This document shows positions 34,974-44,674 of a DNA stretch of 64,000 bases, piece after piece; the first letter of the stretch is position 1, and each line of letters starts with the position of its first letter. The stretch is taken from assembly GCF_000184685.1 (NCBI RefSeq), contig NC_014830.1:3596001-3660000 (forward strand), in the 5' to 3' direction. This DNA is from Intrasporangium calvum DSM 43043 (GTDB lineage Bacteria; Actinomycetota; Actinomycetes; Actinomycetales; Dermatophilaceae). The notes under the pieces are model-generated. The model saw only the letters and a program-made list of their open reading frames with translations, searched no databases and was not told the origin of the DNA. The position numbers were made by a program, and so were the translations under genes.

Positions 34974-36533
34974 GTGCTCCGACACCTGAGGTCCTCACCG
35001 CGATGGCTCGCGTGGTTGTTGCTCGGCGCCGGAGTGGCCGGTCTGCTCCTTCCGTGGCTGCTCGCGCCGATCATCGGTGACGAGCGGTACCACTACGTGG
35101 CCGCACCGACCCGGATGGACGGCAGCCTCCTCAACGTCTTCATGTGGACCATCAACGACATCGGTCCACGGATGGCGCACGGCCGGATCGCCCCCGTCGG
35201 CGTCTTCGCGCAGCAGGTGGGCTACCTGCTCGGCATGCAGCTCGCCTTCGCCACCGGCATCCCCCTCGCCCTGGCCCACGGCATCATCAAGGCCGTCCTG
35301 CTCCTCTCGATCGTGGCCTCGTTCGCCCTGCTGCTGGGCGTGGTCCGGCGCCGCGACGGGGAGCGCCTCGACCGAGGTCTACGCAGGAGGACGCTCCTGG
35401 TCTTCACCGCGCTCCTGGTCCTCGGGGTGACCGCCACCTCCCCGGTTCGCAACGGATGGACCGCCTACATCGTCCTGTGCATCGGCGGCGTCGCCCTGCT
35501 GCTCGTCGCGGGCGCCGTCTCCGCGTGGGCCCTGCGCCTGTCCACCCGGACCGGGGCACCCGGCAGGCTGGGCACCGCGCTGGTGCTCTTCGTGCTCGGT
35601 GCCACGATCATGCTCAGCTACGAGATGCACTGGGCTGCGGTCCCGTTCGCCATCGTCCTCCTTGCCTTCACCGACACCTCCGCGTGGAAGCACCGGATCA
35701 TCCTCATTGTCTCCATCAGTGCGGGGTGGCTCACTGCCTTCGTCTGGACCCGGCTCCTGCTGGCGAACGCCAGCGGCGTCAACTACTCCGGCACCCGCCT
35801 CGACCTCGGAGGCCCCGTTCTCCGGACCGCGACGCTTCAGGTCCTCAACGCCATTCCCGGATCCGGCGTGCGGAACGCGACCCGCACCGTCGGCGAGGGG
35901 CTCCCTGTGCCAGCTCCCTTCCAGGGTGCCGGGTGGCTCTGGGGCCTGTTGACCGCCCTCGGGTTCGCGCTGCTGCTCGCTCGGCCACGCACTCGGACGA
36001 CCGAGCCCACCGCCCCGGACCGGGTGACCCTCATGGTTCTCGGCGCCGGCTTGATCGCGTCGGCGGGGGCCGTCGCGCTGGTCACCTCCGTGTCCGCTCA
36101 GTCGCACGACATCGTCAGCTCCTTCGGAGACACGTATCGGGGCACTGCCTGGATCTGGGCCTGCCTGGCCGGCGCCGGGGCCACGGCGCTCGTCGGCATC
36201 ACCGGCGGTCGCAGGACCACCGGCCTGGTGATCGTGACCCCGGTCGCGCTCGCCGCGATCCTCGTCGGGGTCCTGGTCTGGCCCACCACCGTCAGCGCGA
36301 TACAGACCATCCGAGCCGTGGACCAGTACGCACTGTGGGAGACCGCGCAGGCTCAGCTCGTGAGCGGGGCCTCCGAGCCGATGGCTGAGGCCCGGCGGTG
36401 CGAGCTAGCTGCGCAGGCACGCACGTGGGCGAAGGGCGCCTACTTCGGCAAGTTCCTCCCCTTCCACGAGGAGGCGTTCGCCCGGCAGTGGCAACGCCCC
36501 TGGTGCCCGTCCGACGTCGCGGGGACCCGCTGA
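34974..36533 (+). CDS. Polytopic membrane protein of the polysaccharide cluster
   Basis: A 519-residue integral membrane protein with about 10-11 hydrophobic segments and no recognised family. An early extracellular-looking loop holds GDERYHYVAAP, and DER-like acidic residues near the first helix resemble GT-C enzymes, which use polyprenyl-linked sugars. The last 60 residues are soluble and contain two cysteines. A role as GT-C transferase, polymerase or ligase is inferred from context only. The start is GTG 34974, 25 bp after the GT4 gene. Confidence 0.6.
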   Translation: MLRHLRSSPRWLAWLLLGAGVAGLLLPWLLAPIIGDERYHYVAAPTRMDGSLLNVFMWTINDIGPRMAHGRIAPVGVFAQQVGYLLGMQLAFATGIPLALAHGIIKAVLLLSIVASFALLLGVVRRRDGERLDRGLRRRTLLVFTALLVLGVTATSPVRNGWTAYIVLCIGGVALLLVAGAVSAWALRLSTRTGAPGRLGTALVLFVLGATIMLSYEMHWAAVPFAIVLLAFTDTSAWKHRIILIVSISAGWLTAFVWTRLLLANASGVNYSGTRLDLGGPVLRTATLQVLNAIPGSGVRNATRTVGEGLPVPAPFQGAGWLWGLLTALGFALLLARPRTRTTEPTAPDRVTLMVLGAGLIASAGAVALVTSVSAQSHDIVSSFGDTYRGTAWIWACLAGAGATALVGITGGRRTTGLVIVTPVALAAILVGVLVWPTTVSAIQTIRAVDQYALWETAQAQLVSGASEPMAEARRCELAAQARTWAKGAYFGKFLPFHEEAFARQWQRPWCPSDVAGTR

Positions 36534-36574
36534 CCTGCCCCCACCCCGGCGGCGACAGGGTGAAGGCCGCTCGC

Positions 36575-38629
36575 TCAGCGATCGAAGAGGCCTGCGCGCT
36601 CGAAGAGCATCTCCACCAGCGGCCGCATCGTGTCGGCGTAGGTCTTCGTCACGTGGCTGCCCTGCCGGTACACGAGCACCCCGCCGATCGCCACCGGGCA
36701 CTGTCCGTCCGTCATCGGCGGGCACACCCAGGGGTTGAGGTCGATCCACTGACGGCCGTCCCGGAGGGCGACCGCCTCCTTGAGCGCGGCGCTGCCCCGA
36801 CCGTCGTTGGCTGGGAACGCACACGACAACAGGTCATCGGGGTGCTTGTCCGCGCACTCGTACACCGGGACGTCGCCCGACGGTGCGGGACTGTCGCTGA
36901 TCGCGATGACGCGGGTGCCGACCGCTTCCAGTCGCTTCCAGAAGTCGTCATATCCCGTGACGAAGGACTTCTGGGCCCGACCCTCGGAATCTCCACCCTT
37001 GACCGTCGAGGTCATCACCATGTCGACCCGTCCTGCTGCCGACGTGAGCCGCTTCAGCACGTTGTCGTTGAACGTCCCGCAGTCCTCAGCCGACTGGGCT
37101 GGGTTGAAGGGGCAGGCGCTCTTGAGGTACAGCTCCAGACGCCAGCCCTTCTCTTTGGCGATGTCGTTGAACACGTCGAACCACTGACCCAGCTTGGAGT
37201 CGCCGACCAATGCGACCGTCACCGACCCGGCCTTGTCGCCGTAGACACAGCTCGGATCGATGGCGACCACCCCGACCGCGACCTGGCACCCATCCGCGTA
37301 GTAGGCAGGTACGTCCTTCGGCGCCAGCGCCGGGTCGGGGTAGAGCTTTCCCGACCGAGTGATCTCTGGGCTCGAGTCCTGGAGGGGTCTGGCGGGCTCT
37401 TTCAGGTCGGGACCGAACCCCAGCGCGGCTGCACCCCGCGCCGCTGCCGGCCTGACTTCCTCCTGCGGAGCCTGGGCGTAGACGACCGATGCGGCGGCCA
37501 GCGAGAGGGCCATCCCCGCTGCGCCCATGGCGAGCGTCGGTCCCGTACGGCGCGCGAAGAGTGGCCCGAAGCGGATCGGGTCCTCGATGAGGTGCTTCGA
37601 CAGCCAGGCGAATCCCACCGAAGCCACAGCGATGAGCACCTTGTGCCAGCGAGTGAGGTCAACGACCTGGCCCGAGAGGATGATGAGCGGCCAGTGCCAG
37701 AGGTAGATGGAGTACGAGAGGCCGCCGATCCACACCATCGGGCGGACCGACAGGAGCCGACCGACCGGCGTCAACGGGTTGGCCACCCCCGCAGCGATGA
37801 CCGCGGCGGTCCCGACGGTGGGAAAGAGCGCTGCCGAACCCGGCCACGGTGTCTGCGTCGAGATGACGAGGCCCGAGCCCAGGACGAGGGCCAGACCGAC
37901 CGCGGCCACGACCAGCGCGGCCCGGTCGGTCATCCTTCTGAGCAGGGGCACTGCACAGGCCAGGAGGGAGCCGATACCCAGCTCCCACGCTCGGGTCGTG
38001 GAGTAGAAGTACGCCGTCTGCGGCGCGGTGTCCGTGTGCCGGACGGAGTAGATGAGGGACACCGCCACGATGAGGGCGATGGCGACCGCGATGATCCGTC
38101 GGATGCTGAAGCCGAACCGGCGCGCCACCCAGGCGAGCAGGATCATCATCACCGGGATCACGACATAGAACTGCTCCTCGACCGAGAGCGACCAGTAGTG
38201 CTGCACGGGCGACACGGCGGCGTCCTCGGCGAGGTAGTCCACCGCCCGGAAGGCGAGGGCCCAGTTGACGACGTAGAGCGCGGCCGCGATCACATCGGTC
38301 GACAGGTCGCCCAGCTGGCTCCGCGGCATCACGAGCCAGCCGACCAGGGCCGTGAAGACGAGGACGACCGTCGCCGCAGGCAGGAGCCGGCGGGCCCGGC
38401 GGGCGTAGAACTTCAGCAGCGACACCGTGCCGGACCGCTCGGCCTCAGTGAGCAGCCCGGACGTGATCAGGAACCCGGAGATGACGAAGAACACGTCGAC
38501 TCCGGCGAAACCACCGGAGAGTCGGTCGACGCCGAGGTGGTAGATGAGCACGAAGAGCACGGCGACCGACCGCAGCCCTTCGATGTCTCCCCTCATGACG
38601 GAACGTGGCTTCGTGCTGGCAGAGCTCAT
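36575..38629 (-). CDS. Membrane acyltransferase with SGNH domain (OafA-like)
   Basis: A 684-residue protein that probably O-acetylates the surface polymer. The acyltransferase-3 domain (about 10-350) starts GDIEGLRSVAVLFVLIYHLG with the catalytic His and has about 10 helices; FFVISGFLI is typical. A Pro-rich linker leads to an extracellular SGNH domain (about 440-684) with VALVGDSKLGQW (block I Ser) and a C-terminal YRQGSHVTKTYA (block V His). An upstream ATG at 38668 is possible, but AAGGAAG lies nearer to 38629. It is convergent with the membrane protein gene and downstream of a GT gene. Confidence 0.88.
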   Translation of the reverse strand: MSSASTKPRSVMRGDIEGLRSVAVLFVLIYHLGVDRLSGGFAGVDVFFVISGFLITSGLLTEAERSGTVSLLKFYARRARRLLPAATVVLVFTALVGWLVMPRSQLGDLSTDVIAAALYVVNWALAFRAVDYLAEDAAVSPVQHYWSLSVEEQFYVVIPVMMILLAWVARRFGFSIRRIIAVAIALIVAVSLIYSVRHTDTAPQTAYFYSTTRAWELGIGSLLACAVPLLRRMTDRAALVVAAVGLALVLGSGLVISTQTPWPGSAALFPTVGTAAVIAAGVANPLTPVGRLLSVRPMVWIGGLSYSIYLWHWPLIILSGQVVDLTRWHKVLIAVASVGFAWLSKHLIEDPIRFGPLFARRTGPTLAMGAAGMALSLAAASVVYAQAPQEEVRPAAARGAAALGFGPDLKEPARPLQDSSPEITRSGKLYPDPALAPKDVPAYYADGCQVAVGVVAIDPSCVYGDKAGSVTVALVGDSKLGQWFDVFNDIAKEKGWRLELYLKSACPFNPAQSAEDCGTFNDNVLKRLTSAAGRVDMVMTSTVKGGDSEGRAQKSFVTGYDDFWKRLEAVGTRVIAISDSPAPSGDVPVYECADKHPDDLLSCAFPANDGRGSAALKEAVALRDGRQWIDLNPWVCPPMTDGQCPVAIGGVLVYRQGSHVTKTYADTMRPLVEMLFERAGLFDR

Positions 38630-38684
38630 GCGGCTGCGGGTCTTCCTTCCAAGCGGGTCGAGGTCCATGCGGGACGCACCATGG

Positions 38685-40568
38685 TCACACGGTCACGTGG
38701 GTCGTTGCATCTCCGTAGAAGGCCAACGTGGCACGTCTGGCGAGCAGTTCCATGTCCGTGATGGGCCACGTGTGTCCGTCCGGGCTGGTGGAACGGACGG
38801 ACACGAAGTTGAATCGGTCGGCGGAGTAGACCTTGCCACCGGCGGCCCGGACCTTGTCCAGGAACGTCGTGTCGACGCGTCGCGGGAGATCCTCGAACTT
38901 CTCGGCGAGCGCGACGTCTCGCGGCACGAGCATGGTCCCGCCCTGGACCAGCTTGACGTAGCGGTGCTCGGCGTCGGGGAACCGCAGCAAGGTCGCACCG
39001 GTCGCCGTGAGATGCGCATAGTGGGCCCACTTGCCGACGACGACGGCCTCGGTGTACTCGAAGGCCCGCACGAGGTCCCGGAGGTAGTGCTCTGCATAGA
39101 CGTTGTCGTCGTCCATCTTGGCGATGTACCGGCCCGACGCAGCCTCGACCCCGAGGTTCATGCAGGCGCCGAGCGTGAGTGAGGAGTCCGCGTGCCGGAG
39201 CACCGGTGCCGAGAGCCCTCGTTCCGTGGCCCGCGCGGCGACCTCGCCGGGGTCGTGCTCGAAGCCGTGCGTGACGAGGACGAGCTCGATCTCCTCGTGC
39301 GACTGGCCCGCGATGAAGTCGAGGACGTGGTCGAGCTGATCTGGTCGCATGGTGGGCACGACGGCGCTGATCGACTGGTCGACACCCGCAACGGGATGGC
39401 CGACCCGGGCGAGGACCTCGGCGACCCGGTGCCGGTAGAGGTGCTCGTCGAAGACGCGCCGGTGGGCGCGCAACGCGATCCGGTCGCGGTACTCGGCGTG
39501 GCGGAGCAGCACGGTGAGGGCGCGCTCGGTCTCGTCCGCGCTGCCCGAGACGGTGATCGTGTCGCCGAAGAACGGCTCGATGGACGCTGCGGGGCCGCTG
39601 ATCACCGGCGTCTGGGCTGCCGAGAGCTCGAACAGCCGGCGAGCACACATCGTCGGGGACGTCGTCACGGAGTTGACGTTGAGGAACACCTTGTAGGACG
39701 TGTAGGCGGCGAGCATCCGCTCGTACGGCAACGAGCCCACGACGCTGGATCGGAACTCCGGCGGGAACTGGTAGCGCTGGTCCTCGAGCGCCATCCTGGA
39801 GTAGATGTGCAGACCGTGGCCGAGGGCCGGCCTGATGACGCTGTCCACCTGAGCCCGGCGCTCCGGGTGCTTCTCGGTGAAGTAGGTGCCCGCGAAGGCC
39901 ACCTCGTGCTCACGGCCGTGGTCGCGGAGGACCGGGTTGTGCAGCCTCGGCTGGGCGCCGAACGGCAACAGCCCCACCCGGTCATGGCCGAGGTCGCGGC
40001 GGTAGTCGGGCAGGCGGTCCGCGTCGACCGTGAGGACCTGGTCGAACCACTGGGCCGTGTCGAGGAACCGGTCGTAGTTCGGCGGGTCCTCCTTGTTCCA
40101 GAACACGGTCGGGACCCCCTGCTCACGCGCCCACTCGACGAGCTCCCTCAGCTCGTCGCGGATCGCTCCCGGTGCCGTCATGGCGAGCCGCCAGGATCCG
40201 CCGTTGCCCTGCCAGGCCGACTCCACGAAGAGAAGGTCCGGCAGGCGCGGCTCGCTCATCTGCTCGCGCCACTCGCCGGGCCGGAGCTCGACCTGGTCCC
40301 ACTCGTACCGAAGGGCGAGCGCGGAGAACGGATCGAGGATCACGGCAGCGCGGATCTGCGGACGGACCGACGGGCCGGTGGGCAGCTCGAAGTCCGGCAG
40401 TGACGTGCGCAGTCTGACCTTGGGACGAAGTGCCGGAAAGCGGCGGTGCAGCTCCTTGCGCAGCTTGCGGGGGAGGTCGCTGCGCACCCTGCTGTCCGTC
40501 ATCGCCTCACGGACGACCTTGGTGGCTCGGTCCAGGTCGCGGCGCAGACCGATGTCGCGTGAGGTCAT
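38685..40568 (-). CDS. Two-domain glycosyltransferase (CgeB/DUF3880-like plus GT2)
   Basis: A 627-residue protein. The N-terminal ~360 residues look like the CgeB/DUF3880 glycosyltransferase class, with FVESAWQGNGGSW, VFWNKEDPP and a donor-site-like RLFELSAAQTPVISGPA. The C-terminal GT-A domain (about 390-627) starts ISAVVPTMRPDQLD and holds KMDDDN with Asp486-488. This C-terminal half closely parallels the protein at 30946-32766, including SLTLGACMNLGVEAASGRY. Two linked transferase domains suggest it may add two sugars. It is head-to-head with the GT4 gene at 40625. Confidence 0.86.
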   Translation of the reverse strand: MTSRDIGLRRDLDRATKVVREAMTDSRVRSDLPRKLRKELHRRFPALRPKVRLRTSLPDFELPTGPSVRPQIRAAVILDPFSALALRYEWDQVELRPGEWREQMSEPRLPDLLFVESAWQGNGGSWRLAMTAPGAIRDELRELVEWAREQGVPTVFWNKEDPPNYDRFLDTAQWFDQVLTVDADRLPDYRRDLGHDRVGLLPFGAQPRLHNPVLRDHGREHEVAFAGTYFTEKHPERRAQVDSVIRPALGHGLHIYSRMALEDQRYQFPPEFRSSVVGSLPYERMLAAYTSYKVFLNVNSVTTSPTMCARRLFELSAAQTPVISGPAASIEPFFGDTITVSGSADETERALTVLLRHAEYRDRIALRAHRRVFDEHLYRHRVAEVLARVGHPVAGVDQSISAVVPTMRPDQLDHVLDFIAGQSHEEIELVLVTHGFEHDPGEVAARATERGLSAPVLRHADSSLTLGACMNLGVEAASGRYIAKMDDDNVYAEHYLRDLVRAFEYTEAVVVGKWAHYAHLTATGATLLRFPDAEHRYVKLVQGGTMLVPRDVALAEKFEDLPRRVDTTFLDKVRAAGGKVYSADRFNFVSVRSTSPDGHTWPITDMELLARRATLAFYGDATTHVTV

Positions 40569-40624
40569 GGCTACCAGTGTGACAGTCGCTCAGTCGTGCT
40601 CCCGACGTGTGCCAAGATGCCCGT

Positions 40625-42508
40625 ATGGCGCCACCGGGTCACGAGCTGTCCGCCGACAGCGACCGGGACCGCCGCGTCGAGATCGCCGCCCTGCTCGCCA
40701 ACGTGCCCGCGCTCGCCGCCGTCCTGACCCAGCACCTGGGTCGCGACCCGTGGAAGGCTGCCTCGGTCGTGCTCCGGGCCGGGCCGCCGCAGCTGCGAGA
40801 AGCGGTCCGTTCCGCCCCGGTGCGTGGCCGTCTGCCCGCTCTCGCCGTCGTTGCGGACGCCGCAGCGGGCCGTCGCGACGAGGCCGTCCTCGCGCTCAGC
40901 TCGCTCGTCACCAGCGGGACACCAGGACAGCTGCGGGCCGCGGCGGCGGTCGCAGCCGTGCTCGACCGGCCGGACCTCGCTGACGCCGCCGTGGAGCGAC
41001 TGCCGGAGGGGGACGCCGCTCGGAAGCGGCTCCGAGCGCTCGCAGCGTGGTCCGAAGGCAGGCTGAACCACGCGGTCGGCCTGGCCGAAGGCACGCCCGG
41101 CGGTCGGCACACGCGGCTCACCGAGGGGCTGCGCGCTCAGCTCCGCGTGCTCGAAGCCCGCGCGGTCCACGGCCTGCCGGAGCGGGGAGCGCCGTCGGAC
41201 GGGGTCCCCACCGGGCGGCACGAGGGCAGCCCCCCCACCGTCCTGCACGTGGTCACCAACGCCCTCCCGGAGGTGCAGGCCGGCTACACGCTCCGGTCGC
41301 AGGGCATCGCCGCCGGCCAACGAGCTGCGGGGATCGACGCGCACATCGTCACCCGGCTCGGCTTCCCCGTCGACATGGGTCGCATCACCCTCTCGGCGAA
41401 CTTCACCCACGAGGGCGTCCCGACCCACCGGCTGCTACCGCTACAGGGTGTGCCGGTGCGGGCAGACCGGCGACTGGCCGCCCATGTCGACCATCTGGCC
41501 CAGCTCGCTCGCCGCATCGACGCCGACGTGCTCCACGCCCACAGCCGTCACGAGAACGGCCAGGCGGCCCTGCTCGCCGGGGCCCGGCTGGGACGGCCCG
41601 TCGTCTACGAGGCCCGCGGGTTCCTCGAGGAGACGTGGCGCAGCCGGGGCGGGCGCGCGGACTCCGACTTCTACCGCCTCTCCCGCGAGGCCGAGACGGC
41701 CTGCATGCGAGCCGCTGACGCCGTCGTCACCGTCTCCGAGCCGATGCGCGCCGACATCGTCGCTCGGGGCATCCCGGCGGGCAAGGTGACGGTCGTCAGC
41801 AACGCGGTGTCCGCCGGCTATCTCGCTGACGTGCCGGACGCGAGCGCTCTGCGAGCCCGGCTGGGCATCGCAGCCGACGCATTCGTCGTGGGCCTGGTGA
41901 GCACCCTCAACGACTACGAGGGCGTGGACGTGTTGCTCCGCGCAGCCGCGCTCGTCGACGACCCGCGACTCGTGGTTCTCGTGGTCGGTGACGGACCGGC
42001 TCGCCGCGACCTCGAACGCCTGGCGCGGGAGACGCTGAACCCGGCGGGCGCCGTCTTCACCGGACGCGTCCCGCACTCCGTCGCCCGCGACCACCATGCC
42101 GCCCTGGACGTCTTCTGCGTCCCGCGCCGACGGACGCCGGTCACCACTCTCGTCCCCCCGCTCAAGCCGCTCGAGGCGATGGCGACGGGCCGGCCCGTCA
42201 TCGTCAGCGAGCTCCCGCCGCTCGTGGAGCTGGTCGGCCCGGCAGGGGGCAACGACGGGCCGGCCGCGCCCGGCCTGCGCGGCCTCCTGGCTGCACCGGA
42301 CGACCCGGTCGCGTGGGCAGAGGCCCTGAAGGTGCTCCTGTATGATCCAGCGCTGAGGACACGCATGGGTCGAGCCGCGAGGCGCTGGGTCCGTGAGAAC
42401 CGAACCTGGGATGCTGCCGCCCTCACGTACGCAGATCTCTACGCTCGGGTTCTGAACGTGACGGGGACGGCCCCCGCCCAAGACGAGGGAGCAACCCGTG
42501 GCAGTTGA
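40625..42508 (+). CDS. GT4-family glycosyltransferase
   Basis: A 627-residue GT-B enzyme with an Ala/Leu-rich helical N-terminal part (about 1-190), then the transferase from TVLHVVTNALPEVQAGYT. GLVSTLNDYEGVDVLLRAA and PLKPLEAMATGRPVI are the donor-domain signatures. It parallels the 715-residue GT4 upstream, including TLRSQGIAAGQRAAG and VTRLGFPVD. The start is ATG 40625; a GTG at 40607 is possible and neither has a good ribosome site. It opens a six-gene run in which most neighbours overlap. Confidence 0.87.
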   Translation: MAPPGHELSADSDRDRRVEIAALLANVPALAAVLTQHLGRDPWKAASVVLRAGPPQLREAVRSAPVRGRLPALAVVADAAAGRRDEAVLALSSLVTSGTPGQLRAAAAVAAVLDRPDLADAAVERLPEGDAARKRLRALAAWSEGRLNHAVGLAEGTPGGRHTRLTEGLRAQLRVLEARAVHGLPERGAPSDGVPTGRHEGSPPTVLHVVTNALPEVQAGYTLRSQGIAAGQRAAGIDAHIVTRLGFPVDMGRITLSANFTHEGVPTHRLLPLQGVPVRADRRLAAHVDHLAQLARRIDADVLHAHSRHENGQAALLAGARLGRPVVYEARGFLEETWRSRGGRADSDFYRLSREAETACMRAADAVVTVSEPMRADIVARGIPAGKVTVVSNAVSAGYLADVPDASALRARLGIAADAFVVGLVSTLNDYEGVDVLLRAAALVDDPRLVVLVVGDGPARRDLERLARETLNPAGAVFTGRVPHSVARDHHAALDVFCVPRRRTPVTTLVPPLKPLEAMATGRPVIVSELPPLVELVGPAGGNDGPAAPGLRGLLAAPDDPVAWAEALKVLLYDPALRTRMGRAARRWVRENRTWDAAALTYADLYARVLNVTGTAPAQDEGATRGS

Positions 42509-43760
42509 CGCCGCCGTGATCGGCCTCGGCTACGTCGGCCTGCCGCTCGCGCAGGCCGCGTCGCGGGCCGGCCTGACGGTCGTCGGTCTCGACATCGCCG
42601 AGGACGTCGTCGCGTCGCTCAACTCCGGCTGCTCCCACATCGACGACCTGTCGGCAGCCGACATCTCCCAGATGCTCCATGCAGGTTTCCGAGCGACCAC
42701 GGACCCCACCGAGCTCAACGCTGCCGAGACGATCGTGATCAGCGTCCCTACGCCCCTGTCGCCGGACGGCGGCCCGGACCTCAGCGCCGTCGAGGCGGCC
42801 GTGGCGACCGTGGCTGCGCAGCTCCGCCCCGGGATGCTCGTCATTCTCGAGTCGACCACCTACCCCGGGACGACCGACGAAGTGGTCCGGCCCATCCTCG
42901 AAGCGGGTGGCCTCAGCGCGGGCACCGACTTCCATCTCGCCTTCTCGCCCGAGCGCATCGACCCCGGCAACGCCTCGTTCGGGGCCACCAACACCCCCAA
43001 GGTCGTCGGCGGACACACACCCGCCTGCACCGAGGCAGCCGCCTCCTTCTACGGCAGGTTCGTGGACACCGTCGTGCGCACCAAGGGCACGCGCGAGGCG
43101 GAGATGGCCAAGCTGCTCGAGAACACCTACCGCCACATCAACATCGCCCTGGTCAACGAGATGGCTCGCTTCTGCCACGACCTCGAGATCGACCTCTGGG
43201 ACGTCATCGACGCGGCCAGCTCCAAGCCGTTCGGCTTCCAGGCGTTCTATCCGGGCCCGGGGGTCGGCGGGCACTGCATCCCCATCGACCCCAACTACCT
43301 GTCCCACAACGTCCGAGCCCGCCTGGGCTACCCGTTCCGGTTCGTGGAGCTGGCCCAGGAGATCAACGCGACGATGCCGGGCTACGTGGTGAGGCGCGCA
43401 CAGGACGCCCTCAACGACGACGCCAAGGCACTGCGTGGCTCCACCGTCCTCATCCTCGGTGTCACCTACAAGCCCGACATCGCGGACGAGCGTGAGAGCC
43501 CGGCGGTGCCCCTCGCCCGCCAGCTCGTCGCCCACGGCGCCACGGTCCGCTTCCACGACCCGAAGATCACGCAGTGGCGGGCGCTCGGCGACGCCGCAAC
43601 CAGGGTGGAAGACCCGTCGACCGCCGTCGCCGAGGCAGACCTGACGATCCTCGTCCAGAACCACCGCGAGTACGACGTTGATGCCCTCGCCGCGGCCGCA
43701 CAGCGGTTCTTCGACACCCGGGGCGTCGTGACCGAGGGCGAGAGGATCCAACGCCTGTGA
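42498..43760 (+). CDS. Nucleotide-sugar 6-dehydrogenase (WbpA/TviB-like)
   Basis: A 420-residue NAD-dependent enzyme that oxidises a UDP-HexNAc or UDP-hexose to the uronic acid. The Rossmann motif is VIGLGYVGLPLAQ (7-19) and the catalytic cysteine is Cys260 in GPGVGGHCIPIDPNY. The LGVTYKPDIADERESP motif binds the UDP-sugar. PIDPNYLS and the overall pattern fit the UDP-GlcNAc/GalNAc dehydrogenase branch more than Ugd. The GTG start at 42498 overlaps the GT4 gene by 11 bp, after GGGAG. A second, different dehydrogenase (WecC) lies downstream. Confidence 0.88.
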   Translation: MAVDAAVIGLGYVGLPLAQAASRAGLTVVGLDIAEDVVASLNSGCSHIDDLSAADISQMLHAGFRATTDPTELNAAETIVISVPTPLSPDGGPDLSAVEAAVATVAAQLRPGMLVILESTTYPGTTDEVVRPILEAGGLSAGTDFHLAFSPERIDPGNASFGATNTPKVVGGHTPACTEAAASFYGRFVDTVVRTKGTREAEMAKLLENTYRHINIALVNEMARFCHDLEIDLWDVIDAASSKPFGFQAFYPGPGVGGHCIPIDPNYLSHNVRARLGYPFRFVELAQEINATMPGYVVRRAQDALNDDAKALRGSTVLILGVTYKPDIADERESPAVPLARQLVAHGATVRFHDPKITQWRALGDAATRVEDPSTAVAEADLTILVQNHREYDVDALAAAAQRFFDTRGVVTEGERIQRL

Positions 43761-44674
43761 CCGCCGAAGCCTCACCGACCACCGCCGCTGTGCCGGACGG
43801 CCTCGAGCCCCGGCCGCTCTCCGCCGACGAGTCCAGGGCGCTGGCGGAACGCCACGCCCTGATGCAGATCGGGGTTCGCCCACCACTGACCGCCTACTTG
43901 CGCGATCTCTGGCGCAAACGCCACTTCATCTGGACGCTCGCCTCGTCCCAGGCCTACGCCGCTCACCAGAAGTACCTGCTGGGCCAGGTCTGGGCCGTGC
44001 TCAACCCCCTGCTCCTCGTCGCGTCGTACTACCTGATCTTCGGGGTGCTGCTCAACACGAGGAGGGGCACGGCCAACTACCTCGGCTTCCTCACGATCGG
44101 GATCTTCCTCTTCAGCTTCATCGCCTCCTCGATGACCTCGGGCGCGAAGGCGATCACGAACAACATCGGTCTCGTCAGATCGCTTCGCTTCCCCCGGGCC
44201 GTGCTGCCCATCGCCGTGACGCTGACCCAGCTGATCCACACCCTGCCTGCGCTAGGTGTCCTCGTGCTGCTCATGCTGGTCACCGGTGAGCCGATCCAGC
44301 TCGAGTGGCTGATGCTGCCCGTGGCCATCGTGCTGCTGTTCCTCAACGTCCTCGGGATCACCTTCTTCCTGGCCCGGATCGTCGAGATCTCCAGGGACAT
44401 CGGCAACCTGGTCCCAGTGGTCACCCGACTGCTCCGCTACATCTCCGGTGTGTTCTTCAGCATCGACAGCTACGCCGGGCACCCCGTCGTCCACGCGATC
44501 ATGGCCTACCAGCCGGTCTCCCTGCCGCTGACCATCATGCGCGAAGCGCTCCTGTCCGAGTCGCCCATCCACTTGGGAAACTGGCTCCTCGCCCTCGGTT
44601 GGGCCCTGGTCCTCCCGATCACCGGCTTCCTGTTCTTCTGGCGCGCGGAGGCGAGGTATGGCCGTGCCTCCTGA
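43757..44674 (+). CDS. ABC-2 polysaccharide exporter, permease (TagG/Wzm-like)
   Basis: A 305-residue permease with six predicted membrane helices (about 75-300), preceded by a cytoplasmic Pro-rich tail. The family pattern YLLGQVWAVLNPLLLVASYYLIFGVL and the NLVPVVTRLLRYISGVFFSI region match the teichoic-acid/O-antigen ABC-2 permeases that flip finished polymer on its lipid carrier. The GTG start overlaps the preceding stop as GTGA, and the ATPase gene follows with an overlap of 17 nt, so the exporter halves are coupled. Confidence 0.92.
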   Translation: MTAEASPTTAAVPDGLEPRPLSADESRALAERHALMQIGVRPPLTAYLRDLWRKRHFIWTLASSQAYAAHQKYLLGQVWAVLNPLLLVASYYLIFGVLLNTRRGTANYLGFLTIGIFLFSFIASSMTSGAKAITNNIGLVRSLRFPRAVLPIAVTLTQLIHTLPALGVLVLLMLVTGEPIQLEWLMLPVAIVLLFLNVLGITFFLARIVEISRDIGNLVPVVTRLLRYISGVFFSIDSYAGHPVVHAIMAYQPVSLPLTIMREALLSESPIHLGNWLLALGWALVLPITGFLFFWRAEARYGRAS

